Below, in pieces: positions 8,415-17,120 of a stretch of DNA of 53,573 nucleotides. Origin of the DNA: Granulicella sp. (GTDB taxonomy: Bacteria > Acidobacteriota > Terriglobia > Terriglobales > Acidobacteriaceae); the NCBI GenBank assembly GCA_003138795.1, contig PLHC01000066.1, positions 489 through 54,061 on the forward strand, in the 5' to 3' direction. Positions within the stretch are counted from its first letter, which is position 1, and each line of letters starts with the position of its first letter. A program made the position numbers and the translations under genes. The notes under the pieces were generated by a model. That model ran no database searches and was not told the origin of the DNA. It saw only the letters and a list, made by a program, of their open reading frames with translations.

Positions 8415-9377
8415 TTACCTTCGCATCCTCGGATCGGCCAGCGCATACACCGAGTCCGTTAGCAGGTTCACCACCACATACGTCAGCCCAACTGCCAGAA
8501 TGCACCCTTGCACAAGAGCATAATCGCGGTTTGAGATGGCCGAGAGCGTCAGCCGTCCAATCCCCGGCCAGCCGAAGATCGTTTCGGTCACAATCGCTCC
8601 GGCGAGCAGCGACCCAAACTGGAGTCCGATCACCGTCAGCACTGGATTCAGAGCATTTCGCAGCGCATGTCGATACACCACCACACGCTCCGGCAGCCCC
8701 TTTGCCCGCGCCGTCCGGATGTAGTCCTGTCCCAGTTCCTCCAGCATCGATGTCCGCACCATGCGCGTCAGAATCGCCGCTAATCCCGACCCCAGTGTTA
8801 CAGCAGGCAGTACGAGGTGACGTAGAAAATCTACTGTGCCCACTCCCGCTCCAGAGACGGGCAACACTCCAAATTCAATCGAGAAGACCAGAATCAGGAT
8901 CGGCCCGAGCGCGAAGTTCGGAAACGACAACCCGACGAGACTGACAAAGCCCAGTGTTCGATCCGGCCACCGATTTGCCCGCCGGGCCGAGGCAACACCC
9001 GCCGGAATTGCCAGGCCCACGCCGATCAGCGTCGCCGCCACCGTCAGCGCCAGCGTGTATGGATAGCGCTGCAAAATCAGGTGCAGCACCGAATCGTGCA
9101 GCCGCAACGACTGCCCCAGATCGCCATGAACGATCCCGCGCCAGTAGCGCACATACTGCTCGTCCAGCGGCACATCCAAACCATACGCATGGCGCAATCC
9201 AGCAACATCCGAGGCCGTCGCCCCGTCGCCAAGCATCTGCACGATCGGATCGCCCGGCACCAGGTGAATCATGAGGAACACGACGGTCACTACCACCCAC
9301 AGCACCGGCAGCGTCGTCACTACACGCCACAAAATCCTGCGCAGCGCGGTTCGTCCAGGTGATGCAGGCGACTTCAT
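8415..9377 (-). CDS. ABC transporter permease, DppB/OppB type
   Basis: The 320-residue protein opens with the OppB-type first helix (VVTTLPVLWVVVTVVFLMIHLVPGDPI). It continues with the periplasmic LDEQYVRYWRGIVHGDLGQSL linker and a transport domain whose cytoplasmic EAA loop is DYIRTARAKGLPERVVVYRHALRNALNPVL. It ends YALADPRMRR. It should pair with a DppC-type permease; the one at 7068-7943 is transcribed toward it. The start overlaps the stop of the upstream CBS-domain gene (ATGA), so it is translationally coupled to that gene. No ABC ATPase or binding protein is in the window. Confidence 0.92.
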   Translation of the reverse strand: MKSPASPGRTALRRILWRVVTTLPVLWVVVTVVFLMIHLVPGDPIVQMLGDGATASDVAGLRHAYGLDVPLDEQYVRYWRGIVHGDLGQSLRLHDSVLHLILQRYPYTLALTVAATLIGVGLAIPAGVASARRANRWPDRTLGFVSLVGLSFPNFALGPILILVFSIEFGVLPVSGAGVGTVDFLRHLVLPAVTLGSGLAAILTRMVRTSMLEELGQDYIRTARAKGLPERVVVYRHALRNALNPVLTVIGLQFGSLLAGAIVTETIFGWPGIGRLTLSAISNRDYALVQGCILAVGLTYVVVNLLTDSVYALADPRMRR

Positions 9378-10801
9378 CGCTTTATCTCTGCAGGTCGCTC
9401 GCCTGCGGCCGCAGCGATCTTTCCGGGATTCTCCGCCTCGACGATCGGGTCGACGCGCACCTGCGCGATCCGCTTGCCTTCCATCTGAACCACCGCAAAA
9501 CGCCGCCCGTTGAAGTCGATATGCTCACCCTCCGCCGGAATATGCCCCAGCTTCACCAGCAGAAATCCCGCGAGCGTCTCCACGCCGTACGAACGCGGAA
9601 ACTTCCAGTGCAACTGGGTCACGAGATCTCGCAAGCTGGCACTGCCGTCCAGCAGCAGACCTCCGCCCGCGGCCGGCAACGGCAAATTACGTCCCGTATC
9701 GAACTCATCCTCCAGTTCACCAACCACCTGCTCCAGCACATCCTCGGCGGTAATCAGGCCAAGCGTCGATCCGAACTCATCCACCACGATCGCAATCTGC
9801 CGCCGGCGATGCTTAAACTCCTGCAACAGCTCGACGGCGAGCTTCGTCTCCGGCACCACAAGCACATCCCGCATCACCTGCCGCAGCATAATGCCTGATG
9901 CCCCGCGACTTCCCAGCCCCTGTGCGACGCTGCGGAAGTGAATCAGCCGTGCAACGTCCTTGGAATAGGCGACCCCGATAATATGATCGCGTCCCTTTTC
10001 GGGGTCGTATACCGGAATGCGCGAGTGCTGCTCCTCAACAATGCGCGCACTAGCCATCTCGAGCGCCATATCCGCCGGTAGCGAAAAGATCTTGCCTCGC
10101 GGCGTCATGATCTCGCTCACCACCAGCTGGTTCAGCTCGATCGCACGATGAATCATCTCCTCCTGGAACGGCGGCAGCAGGCCCATGCGACGCGTGGCCG
10201 TCGCCAGCAGTTTTAGCTCTTCAGGAGAGTGCGCCGAACTCTCTCCTCGCAGCGGCGCCTGAAAGACCCGGAGAACCACCGCCGCCGACACATTCATCAA
10301 CCGCACTGCTGGCCGCGTCATTCGTATGAAGACATCAACCGGCCCGGCCACCGCCAGCGCGATGCGATCAGCGCGCTGCAGCGCCAGCGATTTCGGCACC
10401 AGTTCTCCCAGCAACACCTCGAAGTAGGTAATGATTGCGAATGCCAGAACCACCGCAACGGAATGCGCATAGAGCAGGGCATGCGCCTCCACTCCCGGCA
10501 GCCGATTCAGAAAATCCAGATGCGCTAAACCACCGAGGAGGGCTCCGGCAATCGCCGGCTCGCCCAGACCGCCCAGTGCCAGGCTGGCCAGCGTCACCCC
10601 GAACTGTACAGCTGGCAAAACCTCGTCGATATTGTGTTTGAGACGAAGCGCCGTTCGCGCCCCCGGACGATCCAGCGCGATCAGCTGTTCGATGCGCGTC
10701 TCTCGAACGCTGACCAGGGCGAACTCCGCAGCCACAAAGAAGCTATTCGCCAGAATGAAGAAGGCGATCAGACTTACGTGAACAAGGCTCCACTCCAGCA
10801 T
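9374..10801 (-). CDS. CNNM/CorC-HlyC family membrane protein with CBS pair
   Basis: The domain order is typical of the hemolysin-family (HlyC/CorC, UPF0053) proteins. A DUF21/CNNM membrane domain covers about residues 1-195 with several helices. A CBS pair follows at about 205-335, including VSEIMTPRGKIFSLP and EEQHSRIPVYDPEKGRDHIIGV. A transporter-associated domain ends the protein after VDEFGSTLGLITAEDVLEQVVGELEDEFD. Relatives export or transport Mg2+ or Co2+, or stabilise membranes; which applies here is not determinable. I start at MLEWSLVHVS (10801), as the 27 upstream residues in the track lack homology. Its last codon overlaps the DppB-type start. Confidence 0.88.
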   Translation of the reverse strand: MLEWSLVHVSLIAFFILANSFFVAAEFALVSVRETRIEQLIALDRPGARTALRLKHNIDEVLPAVQFGVTLASLALGGLGEPAIAGALLGGLAHLDFLNRLPGVEAHALLYAHSVAVVLAFAIITYFEVLLGELVPKSLALQRADRIALAVAGPVDVFIRMTRPAVRLMNVSAAVVLRVFQAPLRGESSAHSPEELKLLATATRRMGLLPPFQEEMIHRAIELNQLVVSEIMTPRGKIFSLPADMALEMASARIVEEQHSRIPVYDPEKGRDHIIGVAYSKDVARLIHFRSVAQGLGSRGASGIMLRQVMRDVLVVPETKLAVELLQEFKHRRRQIAIVVDEFGSTLGLITAEDVLEQVVGELEDEFDTGRNLPLPAAGGGLLLDGSASLRDLVTQLHWKFPRSYGVETLAGFLLVKLGHIPAEGEHIDFNGRRFAVVQMEGKRIAQVRVDPIVEAENPGKIAAAAGERPAEIKR

Positions 10802-10888
10802 AGTTGGCCTAAAGTCTACACCGGACGCAGGAACGGCCCGCTGAGCCATGCTCCTCGGGCCGTACTCTCTGCAACCTTGCAAAAGCTC

Positions 10889-11221
10889 TTATACAAGAAC
10901 GCGCTTCAGCGTCTGGTCGATCGTGTCCTTCGGGACAAATCCAACGATCTGCTCGGCGACCTTACCACCCTTGAAAATCAACAGGGCAGGAATACCACGG
11001 ATGCCATAGCGGCCGGGCGTCATGTTGTTCTTATCGACGTCCATCTTCATGACCTTGAGCTTGCCGTTGTACTCCTCGGCAACCGCGTCGACTACCGGCG
11101 CGAGCGCACGGCAAGGCCCGCACCAAGCTGCCCAGAAATCGACCAAAACCGGTGTATCCGACTGCAGAACCTTCTGTTCGAACTCCGCGTCGTTCACCTC
11201 TGATACAAACTGACCTGCCAT
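10889..11221 (-). CDS. trxA: Thioredoxin
   Basis: The 110-residue protein is a complete thioredoxin: VLVDFWAAWCGPCRALAPVV holds the CGPC redox site, followed by VMKMDVDKNN and the cis-Pro loop GIRGIPALLIFKGGK. Family length and all key residues are normal. It would reduce cytoplasmic protein disulfides using thioredoxin reductase, and might serve the bacilliredoxin or AhpD-like proteins of this window (inference only). It ends 87 bp upstream of the CBS-domain gene in the same direction. An AAGGGAGATG-type Shine-Dalgarno precedes the ATG. Confidence 0.95.
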   Translation of the reverse strand: MAGQFVSEVNDAEFEQKVLQSDTPVLVDFWAAWCGPCRALAPVVDAVAEEYNGKLKVMKMDVDKNNMTPGRYGIRGIPALLIFKGGKVAEQIVGFVPKDTIDQTLKRVLV

Positions 11222-11317
11222 AACTTCATCTCCCTTGGGTTAGCCTGCTCCTGCTGCACGCTTCCCTGAAACCCACTCCATCATAGATGCCGCACAGTGG
11301 AAAACGATGCGACACGA

Positions 11318-12232
11318 CTACAGAAGGGTTCGCTCTACGCCACTGCCAATCCGCAACGGGTACAACTCCACCTCCGGCCCGACCAGCTTCTGGATTCGCG
11401 TCACCGCCTCCAGCACGGTTGTTTCGGCTGCCAGAAATACCAGCACCGACGGTCCCGCACCACTGAGCGCAACGCCCGCAATCTCCGTCTCAGCGACCAG
11501 TGGCAGCAGCAGCTTCAGCAGCGGACAAGCCTCGGCCCGATATGGCTGGTGCAGCCTGTCCTGCATCGCCGTCGCCAACAGATCCAATCTCCCCTGCGCA
11601 AAGGCAGCCACCAGCAGCGAAGCCCGCTGCACATTGAAGATCGCATCGGCCTTTGCGTAGCTCTCCGGCAGCAGCGCCCGTGCCTTCTTGGTCGCCAGGC
11701 TCGTCGGCTGCACTGCCAGCAGCATCTCCCAGCCCGGATCGCCCGCAAACGTCGCCACCTGCACCGCATCGCCAGTCTGAGCCGAGACGGTAAATCCTCC
11801 ATACCAGCACGCTGCCACGTTATCCGGATGTCCTTCGATGCGGCTCGCCTCCGCAACAATCCCCGCATCGCCCATCCGCAGCCCACCAAAGTGATCCGCC
11901 AGCGCCACCCCCGCCAGCAGAGCTGCAGCGCTCGACCCGCAGCCCATCCCCAGTGGAATCTCGTTGTGCAGCTTGATATGCAGCGGCAATACCGCAGTTC
12001 CAACACCCGTCAGCACGCCACGGTATGTCTCGAGAATTAAGTTGTTCTCAATCGCTCCACAAATCTCTGCATCGCGCCCTGTAGCCTGAATCTGAAAGCC
12101 AGCAGCAACCCGCGCCTCAACCGTCAGATGCATCGACAGCGCCAGCCCGGCCGCGTCAAATCCCGGTCCCAGGTTCGCCGACGTCGCCGGGAGCGACAGC
12201 CGCAGCCCTCGCGCCTCTGTTCCCGCGCTCAC
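11318..12232 (-). CDS. thrB: Homoserine kinase
   Basis: The 304-residue GHMP-family kinase shows LPATSANLGPGFDAAGLAL at the N-terminus and the ATP-binding IPLGMGCGSSAAALLAG loop. EGHPDNVAACWYGG and a C-terminal GVALSGAGPSVLVFL motif complete the homoserine kinase signature. It phosphorylates homoserine to O-phosphohomoserine, the substrate of the upstream threonine synthase. Its ATG overlaps the thrC stop (ATGA), so both are translationally coupled. No homoserine dehydrogenase gene is nearby. Confidence 0.95.
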   Translation of the reverse strand: MSAGTEARGLRLSLPATSANLGPGFDAAGLALSMHLTVEARVAAGFQIQATGRDAEICGAIENNLILETYRGVLTGVGTAVLPLHIKLHNEIPLGMGCGSSAAALLAGVALADHFGGLRMGDAGIVAEASRIEGHPDNVAACWYGGFTVSAQTGDAVQVATFAGDPGWEMLLAVQPTSLATKKARALLPESYAKADAIFNVQRASLLVAAFAQGRLDLLATAMQDRLHQPYRAEACPLLKLLLPLVAETEIAGVALSGAGPSVLVFLAAETTVLEAVTRIQKLVGPEVELYPLRIGSGVERTLL

Positions 12233-13668
12233 GCTGGCAGCGCCGATCGGGTCTGTTCCGATCTCGTCTGTGCATCGATTGCGCGCAACACCGCGTCCGC
12301 ATCTGCATCCAGTACCAGCGGCTCGCGGCGCAACTTCGCATGCCGCGCCAGTTCGGCTGTATCGGCGCCCACCATCTCCGCCTCGGTTAGCAACTCGCCG
12401 CGATGATATTTGATGGTGTACTCGGAGTCCTTCAGCGTGTGTCCGGTCAACAGCAGAATGGCCGTCTCTTCCTTGCCGACACGTCCATCCGCGACCAGCT
12501 TCTTAAGCCCCGCCAGCGTCACCGCCGAGGCAGGCTCACAGCCAATCCCCTCCGCGCCAATCTCCGCCTTGGCCAGCGCAATCTCCCGCTCCGACACCTG
12601 CTCGCACCAGCCTCCCGTAGACGCAAGAATCCGCACCGCCTTCTTCCACGACGCAGGATTACCAATCTGAATCGCCGACGCGCGCGTATTGGCCGTAACC
12701 GGCTCCAGCGAAACCCCGCCGTTTTTCCGCATGCTCCTGTAGAGGGGATTCGCGCCCTCTGCCTGAATCACGCTGATCTTCGGCACGCGATGGATAAACC
12801 CAAGATGCTGCATCTCCGCGAACCCCTTACCCAGCGCCGAGCAGTTCGCCAGGTTTCCGCCCGGCACAATGACGTGGTGTGGCACCTGCCACTCGCACTG
12901 CTCAAGAATCTCGAACGCCGGCGTCTTCTGTCCCTCCAGCCGATACGGATTCACCGAGTTCAGCAGGTACACCGGGGCCCGTCGGACAACCTCACTCAGC
13001 ACCCGCACGCAGCCGTCGAAGTCCGTCCGCAACTGCACGGTCATCGACCCATAATCCATCGATTGCGACAGCTTGCCCCACGCGATCTTTCCCTCAGGAA
13101 TCAACACCACGCTGCGTAGTCCAGCCCGCGCCGCATAGGCCGCCATCGCCGCCGACGTGTTCCCGGTCGAAGCGCATGCCACCCATTCAAACCCACTCGC
13201 AACCGCCACCGACAGCGCCGCCGTCATCCCTGTGTCCTTGAATGACCCAGTCGGATTCATGCCCTGATGCTTGGCCAGCAGCCAGTTCAGTCCCAGCGCC
13301 GCAGCCGCCTTCGGCATTTCATACAGAGGCGTGTTTCCCTCTCGCAGCGTGACGATGCGATCATTGGGAACGATTGGCAGCAGGTCACGGAACCGCCAGA
13401 CGCCGCTCTGGTCGATGGCCATCGTCGAGGTCCGTCGCTCCTGCCAAAGGTAACGCAGTGCGCTTGGGTTCGGGCGGTTCTTGGGCGTCGGGCGGCTGGC
13501 CGAGTAAACAGCAGAAACGCCGTCAATTTCCGGCGCACCGTCGCTCCATGGATACTCAACTTCGAATAAATCTCCACATGTGCGGCAACGAAAGTTACTC
13601 TGAGCGTCCTTTGCGGCGATCCTTTCGCCGCATCCGGTGCATCGAAGGATGTGAGATGAAACATTCAT
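12229..13668 (-). CDS. thrC: Threonine synthase
   Basis: The 479-residue protein begins with a small zinc-ribbon (CTGCGER...FRCRTCGD) and then the PLP-dependent fold. The lysine that binds PLP lies in NPTGSFKDTGMTAAL, the cofactor phosphate loop is ACASTGNTSAAMAAYAARAG, and C-terminal motifs include GCEPASAVTLAGLKKL and LLLTGHTLKD. It converts O-phosphohomoserine to threonine. The zinc ribbon is a feature of many class II-like thrC proteins outside the enterobacteria. The start at 13668 lies inside the first codons of modA on the other strand, an odd arrangement described under findings. Confidence 0.94.
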   Translation of the reverse strand: MNVSSHILRCTGCGERIAAKDAQSNFRCRTCGDLFEVEYPWSDGAPEIDGVSAVYSASRPTPKNRPNPSALRYLWQERRTSTMAIDQSGVWRFRDLLPIVPNDRIVTLREGNTPLYEMPKAAAALGLNWLLAKHQGMNPTGSFKDTGMTAALSVAVASGFEWVACASTGNTSAAMAAYAARAGLRSVVLIPEGKIAWGKLSQSMDYGSMTVQLRTDFDGCVRVLSEVVRRAPVYLLNSVNPYRLEGQKTPAFEILEQCEWQVPHHVIVPGGNLANCSALGKGFAEMQHLGFIHRVPKISVIQAEGANPLYRSMRKNGGVSLEPVTANTRASAIQIGNPASWKKAVRILASTGGWCEQVSEREIALAKAEIGAEGIGCEPASAVTLAGLKKLVADGRVGKEETAILLLTGHTLKDSEYTIKYHRGELLTEAEMVGADTAELARHAKLRREPLVLDADADAVLRAIDAQTRSEQTRSALPA

Positions 13669-14489
13669 GGTTTCTTCTAGGGTACCGTAAAGCGCTCTCG
13701 CAATGCTCGCCGTCGGTGATTCCGCTGGTACTCATTGTGCTCCTGTGCATCGGCTCCCTGACAGCGCACGCGCAAACTCCCAAAGAACTCCACGTCGCCG
13801 CGGCTTCGGACCTGCAGCCCGTTCTGCCCACACTCGCCGCAGCCTACGAGCACGCCACCGGAGTCAAGATCATCGCCTCCTTCGGCTCATCCGCAACCCT
13901 CGCCCAGCAACTGCTCAACGGCGATCCGCAAGACATTTTTCTCTCCGCGGACTACGTCCATCCCGAGCAACTCGTCGCCGCTGGCCTCGCCACCGGGTTG
14001 AAAGATAGCCACGACCCAACGCCCTACGCCCGCGGCATTCTCGTCCTCTGGGCGCGCAAAGACTCTCCTGCTCAGCCGCTCACCCTCGACGCCCTCACCA
14101 GCCCCAAAGTGACAAAGATCGCCATCGCCAATGGCCTGCACGCACCCTATGGCTTCGCCGCCACCAGGGCCCTCGAGAGCCTGCATCTCACCGACAAGGT
14201 CGCCAGCAAGCTGGTTGTTGCTGAAAACATTGCCCAAACAGCGCAGTTCGCTGAATCCGGCAATGCACAGGTTGGCCTGATCTCCCTAACCATCGCAATC
14301 TCCCCACACTTCCGCGAGTTGGGCAGCTTCGTTCGCTTCCCCGCTGAAAGCTACCCGGAGATCCGTGAGTGCGCCGTCGTTCTGAAGTCCTCGAAGAACC
14401 ACTCCGCAGCGCAGGACTTCCTCCGCTGGCTGACCAGCAACTCGATCCAGCAGAACCTCACCGGGTTCGGACTTGATCCAGCGAATTAG
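13656..14489 (+). CDS. modA: Molybdate ABC transporter, substrate-binding protein
   Basis: A signal peptide (VIPLVLIVLLCIGSLTAHAQ) precedes a ModA-type binding domain: ELHVAAASDLQPVLPTLAAAYE, SFGSSATLAQQLLNGDPQDIFLSAD, and later APYGFAATRALE and PAESYPEIRECAVVLKSS. The Ser and Asp residues that hold the oxyanion fall in ASDL, GSSA and the AQFAESGNAQVGLIS segment. I chose the ATG at 13656, which has AAGGA 9-10 bases upstream; the longer track start lacks homology and would run far into thrC. This start overlaps the thrC start by 13 bp head to head. It is the first gene of modABC. Confidence 0.93.
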   Translation: MKHSWFLLGYRKALSQCSPSVIPLVLIVLLCIGSLTAHAQTPKELHVAAASDLQPVLPTLAAAYEHATGVKIIASFGSSATLAQQLLNGDPQDIFLSADYVHPEQLVAAGLATGLKDSHDPTPYARGILVLWARKDSPAQPLTLDALTSPKVTKIAIANGLHAPYGFAATRALESLHLTDKVASKLVVAENIAQTAQFAESGNAQVGLISLTIAISPHFRELGSFVRFPAESYPEIRECAVVLKSSKNHSAAQDFLRWLTSNSIQQNLTGFGLDPAN

Positions 14490-14549
14490 ACCGGTGTTTT
14501 CCTTGCGGAGCTACACCCACCTGCAACGACCAGCTAGACTGGCACCACC

Positions 14550-15215
14550 ATGGACTTCGCTGCCCTCGGCCTGACCCTGCGTCTGGCCAGCCTGACCACG
14601 ATCTGCCTGCTTCTGGTGGCAACGCCGCTGGCTGCCTGGATCGCCGGCGGTAGCAGCGTAGCGCGCCGAGTCACGCAGGCAGCCGTCGCGCTTCCTTTGG
14701 TCCTTCCGCCTACCGTGCTGGGCTTCTACCTGCTGGTTGGCCTCGGCCCGGCAACGGCGCTGGGACGAACGCTCATCGCTCTCATCGGCCATCCGCTCGC
14801 CTTCACCTTCTGGGGGCTGCTGATCGGCTCGATGATTTACAGCCTGCCCTTCGCCGTGCAGCCGCTGGTTGTCGCCTTTGGAACCATCGACCCCTCGACG
14901 ATCGAAGTAGCCCGCGTCCTCGGAGCCTCGCCGTGGACGGTCTTCCGCCGCATTACTCTACCCCTTTCGCGCATGTCATTTGTCACCGCCGCGGTCCTCA
15001 CCTTCGCGCACACCGTCGGCGAGTTCGGCGTTGTCCTCATGATTGGCGGCGACATCCCCGGCGTCACCCGCACGCTCTCCATCTCCATCTACGACCAGGT
15101 GCAGGAGCTCCAGTACTCTGCCGCGAATCTCACCGCAGCCGCTTTGGTAGCTCTATCGTTTCTAGCGCTGCTGTTCGTCTACGGGCGCGGTCGCAGGAGG
15201 CCTGAGCTTGTCTGA
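14550..15215 (+). CDS. modB: Molybdate ABC transporter permease
   Basis: The 221-residue membrane protein has five predicted helices and ModB motifs: ALPLVLPPTVLGFYLLVGLG, the ATPase-contact EAA loop STIEVARVLGASPWTVFRRITLPLS, and FAHTVGEFGVVLMIGGDIPGVTRTLSISIYD. It forms the channel for molybdate with ModA and ModC. It begins 60 bp after modA, and its stop overlaps the TTG start of modC. Length and motifs are normal for the family. Confidence 0.94.
   Translation: MDFAALGLTLRLASLTTICLLLVATPLAAWIAGGSSVARRVTQAAVALPLVLPPTVLGFYLLVGLGPATALGRTLIALIGHPLAFTFWGLLIGSMIYSLPFAVQPLVVAFGTIDPSTIEVARVLGASPWTVFRRITLPLSRMSFVTAAVLTFAHTVGEFGVVLMIGGDIPGVTRTLSISIYDQVQELQYSAANLTAAALVALSFLALLFVYGRGRRRPELV
15194..15210 (+). 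promoter_or_regulatory. Strong Shine-Dalgarno fixing the TTG start of modC
   Basis: AGGAGG at 15195-15200 lies 7 bases before TTG at 15208, inside the last codons of modB. No ATG lies in frame near the ABC domain start, so this site decides the rare TTG initiation and suggests translational coupling with modB. Confidence 0.7.
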
Positions 15216-15960
15216 GACCTCAGCCAACGCCGCCCGCCCGCATCACCGCCTGAGCGTCGATGCTCGACTCGGTGCGCTTCATCTGCATGTGCAACTTAAC
15301 CTCACAGCCCCATGGACGGTGATCTTTGGCCCCTCCGGTAGCGGCAAGAGTTCCGTGCTCCGCGCCGCCTGCGGTCTCTTGAATCCAGGCACAGCAGAGT
15401 TCTCCGAATGTTCCGCCACGACTGCTGGCTGGATCGAGGTCGAGAGCCTCCGCCACGCAACGCCCCCACATCTGCGCTCCGTCGGATACGCGCCACAGGG
15501 CGCTGTTCTCTTCCCTCATCTATCGGTCAGAGAGAACGTCGCATTTGCAGCGACCGCCCGCCGCAGACAAGCAGCGAATACGAAGATCATCGCCGCGGCA
15601 ATCGAGCTATTCGAACTCGGCGCCCTGGCCGACCGCATGCCGCACGACCTCTCCGGTGGGGAGCGCCAGCGCGTCAATCTTGCCCGAGCCTTCGCGGTTC
15701 CAGCGGCCCGGCTGATGCTGCTCGATGAGCCCTTCACCGGCTTCGATCGCGGCCTGCGCGACACCCTGCTCCCGCGCATGCAGCAGCGCATCGCTCAACT
15801 CGGTGTCCCCGTCATCTCGGTCACCCACGATGTCGAAGAAGCGCTTTTGCTGGGTGCTGAGGTCATTCGCCTGGAGCAAGGCGCAGTCATCGCACAGGGC
15901 CCTGCGTCGCAAGTGCTCGCCGAAGAACGCGCACACATGCTGAGCGTTCTTCAGTCCTAG
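15208..15960 (+). CDS. modC: Molybdate ABC transporter ATP-binding protein, TOBE-less
   Basis: The 250-residue ATPase has Walker A GPSGSGKSS, Q-loop GYAPQGAVLFPHLSVRENV, signature LSGGERQRV, Walker B LMLLDEPFTGFD and the VTHDVEEA switch. Standard ModC carries an extra C-terminal TOBE domain of about 120 residues that binds molybdate for regulation; this protein ends shortly after the ATPase core. The start codon is TTG, set by a perfect AGGAGG 7 bases upstream and overlapping the modB stop. It ends with a 4-base tail-to-tail overlap with murB. Confidence 0.93.
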   Translation: MSETSANAARPHHRLSVDARLGALHLHVQLNLTAPWTVIFGPSGSGKSSVLRAACGLLNPGTAEFSECSATTAGWIEVESLRHATPPHLRSVGYAPQGAVLFPHLSVRENVAFAATARRRQAANTKIIAAAIELFELGALADRMPHDLSGGERQRVNLARAFAVPAARLMLLDEPFTGFDRGLRDTLLPRMQQRIAQLGVPVISVTHDVEEALLLGAEVIRLEQGAVIAQGPASQVLAEERAHMLSVLQS

Positions 15961-17000
15961 CCCAGCAGTACCGGTTCGCGCTCCAGCGTAATTCCAAAGC
16001 GCTCTCTCACCACGCTCACGATCTGCTCCTGCAGCCGCTCGATATCGGCGCACGTCGCCCCACCGCGGTTCGTAAGTGCCAGCGTATGGCGCGTTGAGAT
16101 CGCCGCCGGTCCCTCACCGTAGCCCTTCACAAAGCCCGCGTGCTCGAGCAGCCATGCAGCCGGCAGCTTGATCCGACCCTCACCCGCCGGCCAGTGTGGA
16201 ACCTTGTTCGAGTCAATCGCCAGCGCTGCAGCAACCACCCCCAGGGCGCTCGAACTAACAATCGGGTTCTTGAAGAACGAGCCAGCGCTACGGCAATCCG
16301 CATCACCCTCAACAATCAGCATCCCCTTCTCGCGCCGGATTCCGCGCACCGCCTTCGCAATCTCCGTCAGCGTCGGCTTCTCCTGACCACCGAACCGGCG
16401 CTGCAAATCCGCATAGCGCAGATTCGGCTCACCCAGTGGCCGCAGTCGAAATCTCACCCGCGTGACGATGTATCGGCTTGGCTCGTCGGTATTGAACAGA
16501 CTCTCGCGATACCGGAACCTGCACTCAGCCTTGCTCAACTCCGCCCATCTGCTGGTCTCCCGATCGAAGACCCGCACCGACTCGATCGTCTCCGCAACCT
16601 CCTGCCCATACGCGCCCACGTTCTGCACCGGCGTCGCGCCCACCGAGCCGGGAATTCCCGCGAGACACTCCACCCCCGCAAGCCCTTGCCCAATCGCGTA
16701 GTCCACAAAGCCATCCCAGCTCTCGCCCGCTCCCGCGCTCAGACAGCCCTCTCCGCAGCGCTCAAGGCCACGGATCGCGATCCGTAGCACCAGCCCATCA
16801 AACCCCGCATCACGGACCAGCAGATTGCTACCGCCGCCCAGCACGAAAAGCTTTAGCCCGCGCTCCCGAGCCCACGCAACATCTGCAGCGACGTCATCCT
16901 CCGTAGTGGCCACGGCAAAGTAGCGCGCAGGCCCCCCAATCCCCAGCGTCGTGAATGGGGCAAGCGGGACGTCTTCGCGGATATGTAAGGCAGACGGCAC
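15957..17000 (-). CDS. murB: UDP-N-acetylenolpyruvoylglucosamine reductase
   Basis: The 347-residue flavoenzyme has FAD-binding motifs FTTLGIGGPARYF, VLGGGSNLLVRDAGFDGLVL and GIPGSVGATPVQNVGAYGQE. The catalytic Ser is in CRSAGSFFKNP, followed by WLLEHAGFVKGYGEGPAAISTRHTLALTNRG. It reduces enolpyruvyl-UDP-GlcNAc to UDP-MurNAc in peptidoglycan synthesis. The two-segment substrate domain matches type I MurB (E. coli-like length). It is monocistronic here, divergent from the bacilliredoxin gene and overlapping modC tail to tail by 4 bases. Confidence 0.95.
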   Translation of the reverse strand: MPSALHIREDVPLAPFTTLGIGGPARYFAVATTEDDVAADVAWARERGLKLFVLGGGSNLLVRDAGFDGLVLRIAIRGLERCGEGCLSAGAGESWDGFVDYAIGQGLAGVECLAGIPGSVGATPVQNVGAYGQEVAETIESVRVFDRETSRWAELSKAECRFRYRESLFNTDEPSRYIVTRVRFRLRPLGEPNLRYADLQRRFGGQEKPTLTEIAKAVRGIRREKGMLIVEGDADCRSAGSFFKNPIVSSSALGVVAAALAIDSNKVPHWPAGEGRIKLPAAWLLEHAGFVKGYGEGPAAISTRHTLALTNRGGATCADIERLQEQIVSVVRERFGITLEREPVLLG

Positions 17001-17120
17001 GGTTAGAGACTACAACAGCCCGCGTAGGACAAAAGCGCCCCTTTTTTATGCGACCGAACGCGGCAACGTACAATCAAAGAACGAGAAGTACAGTTTCACC
17101 AGGTTTCAGGAGGTAAGACG

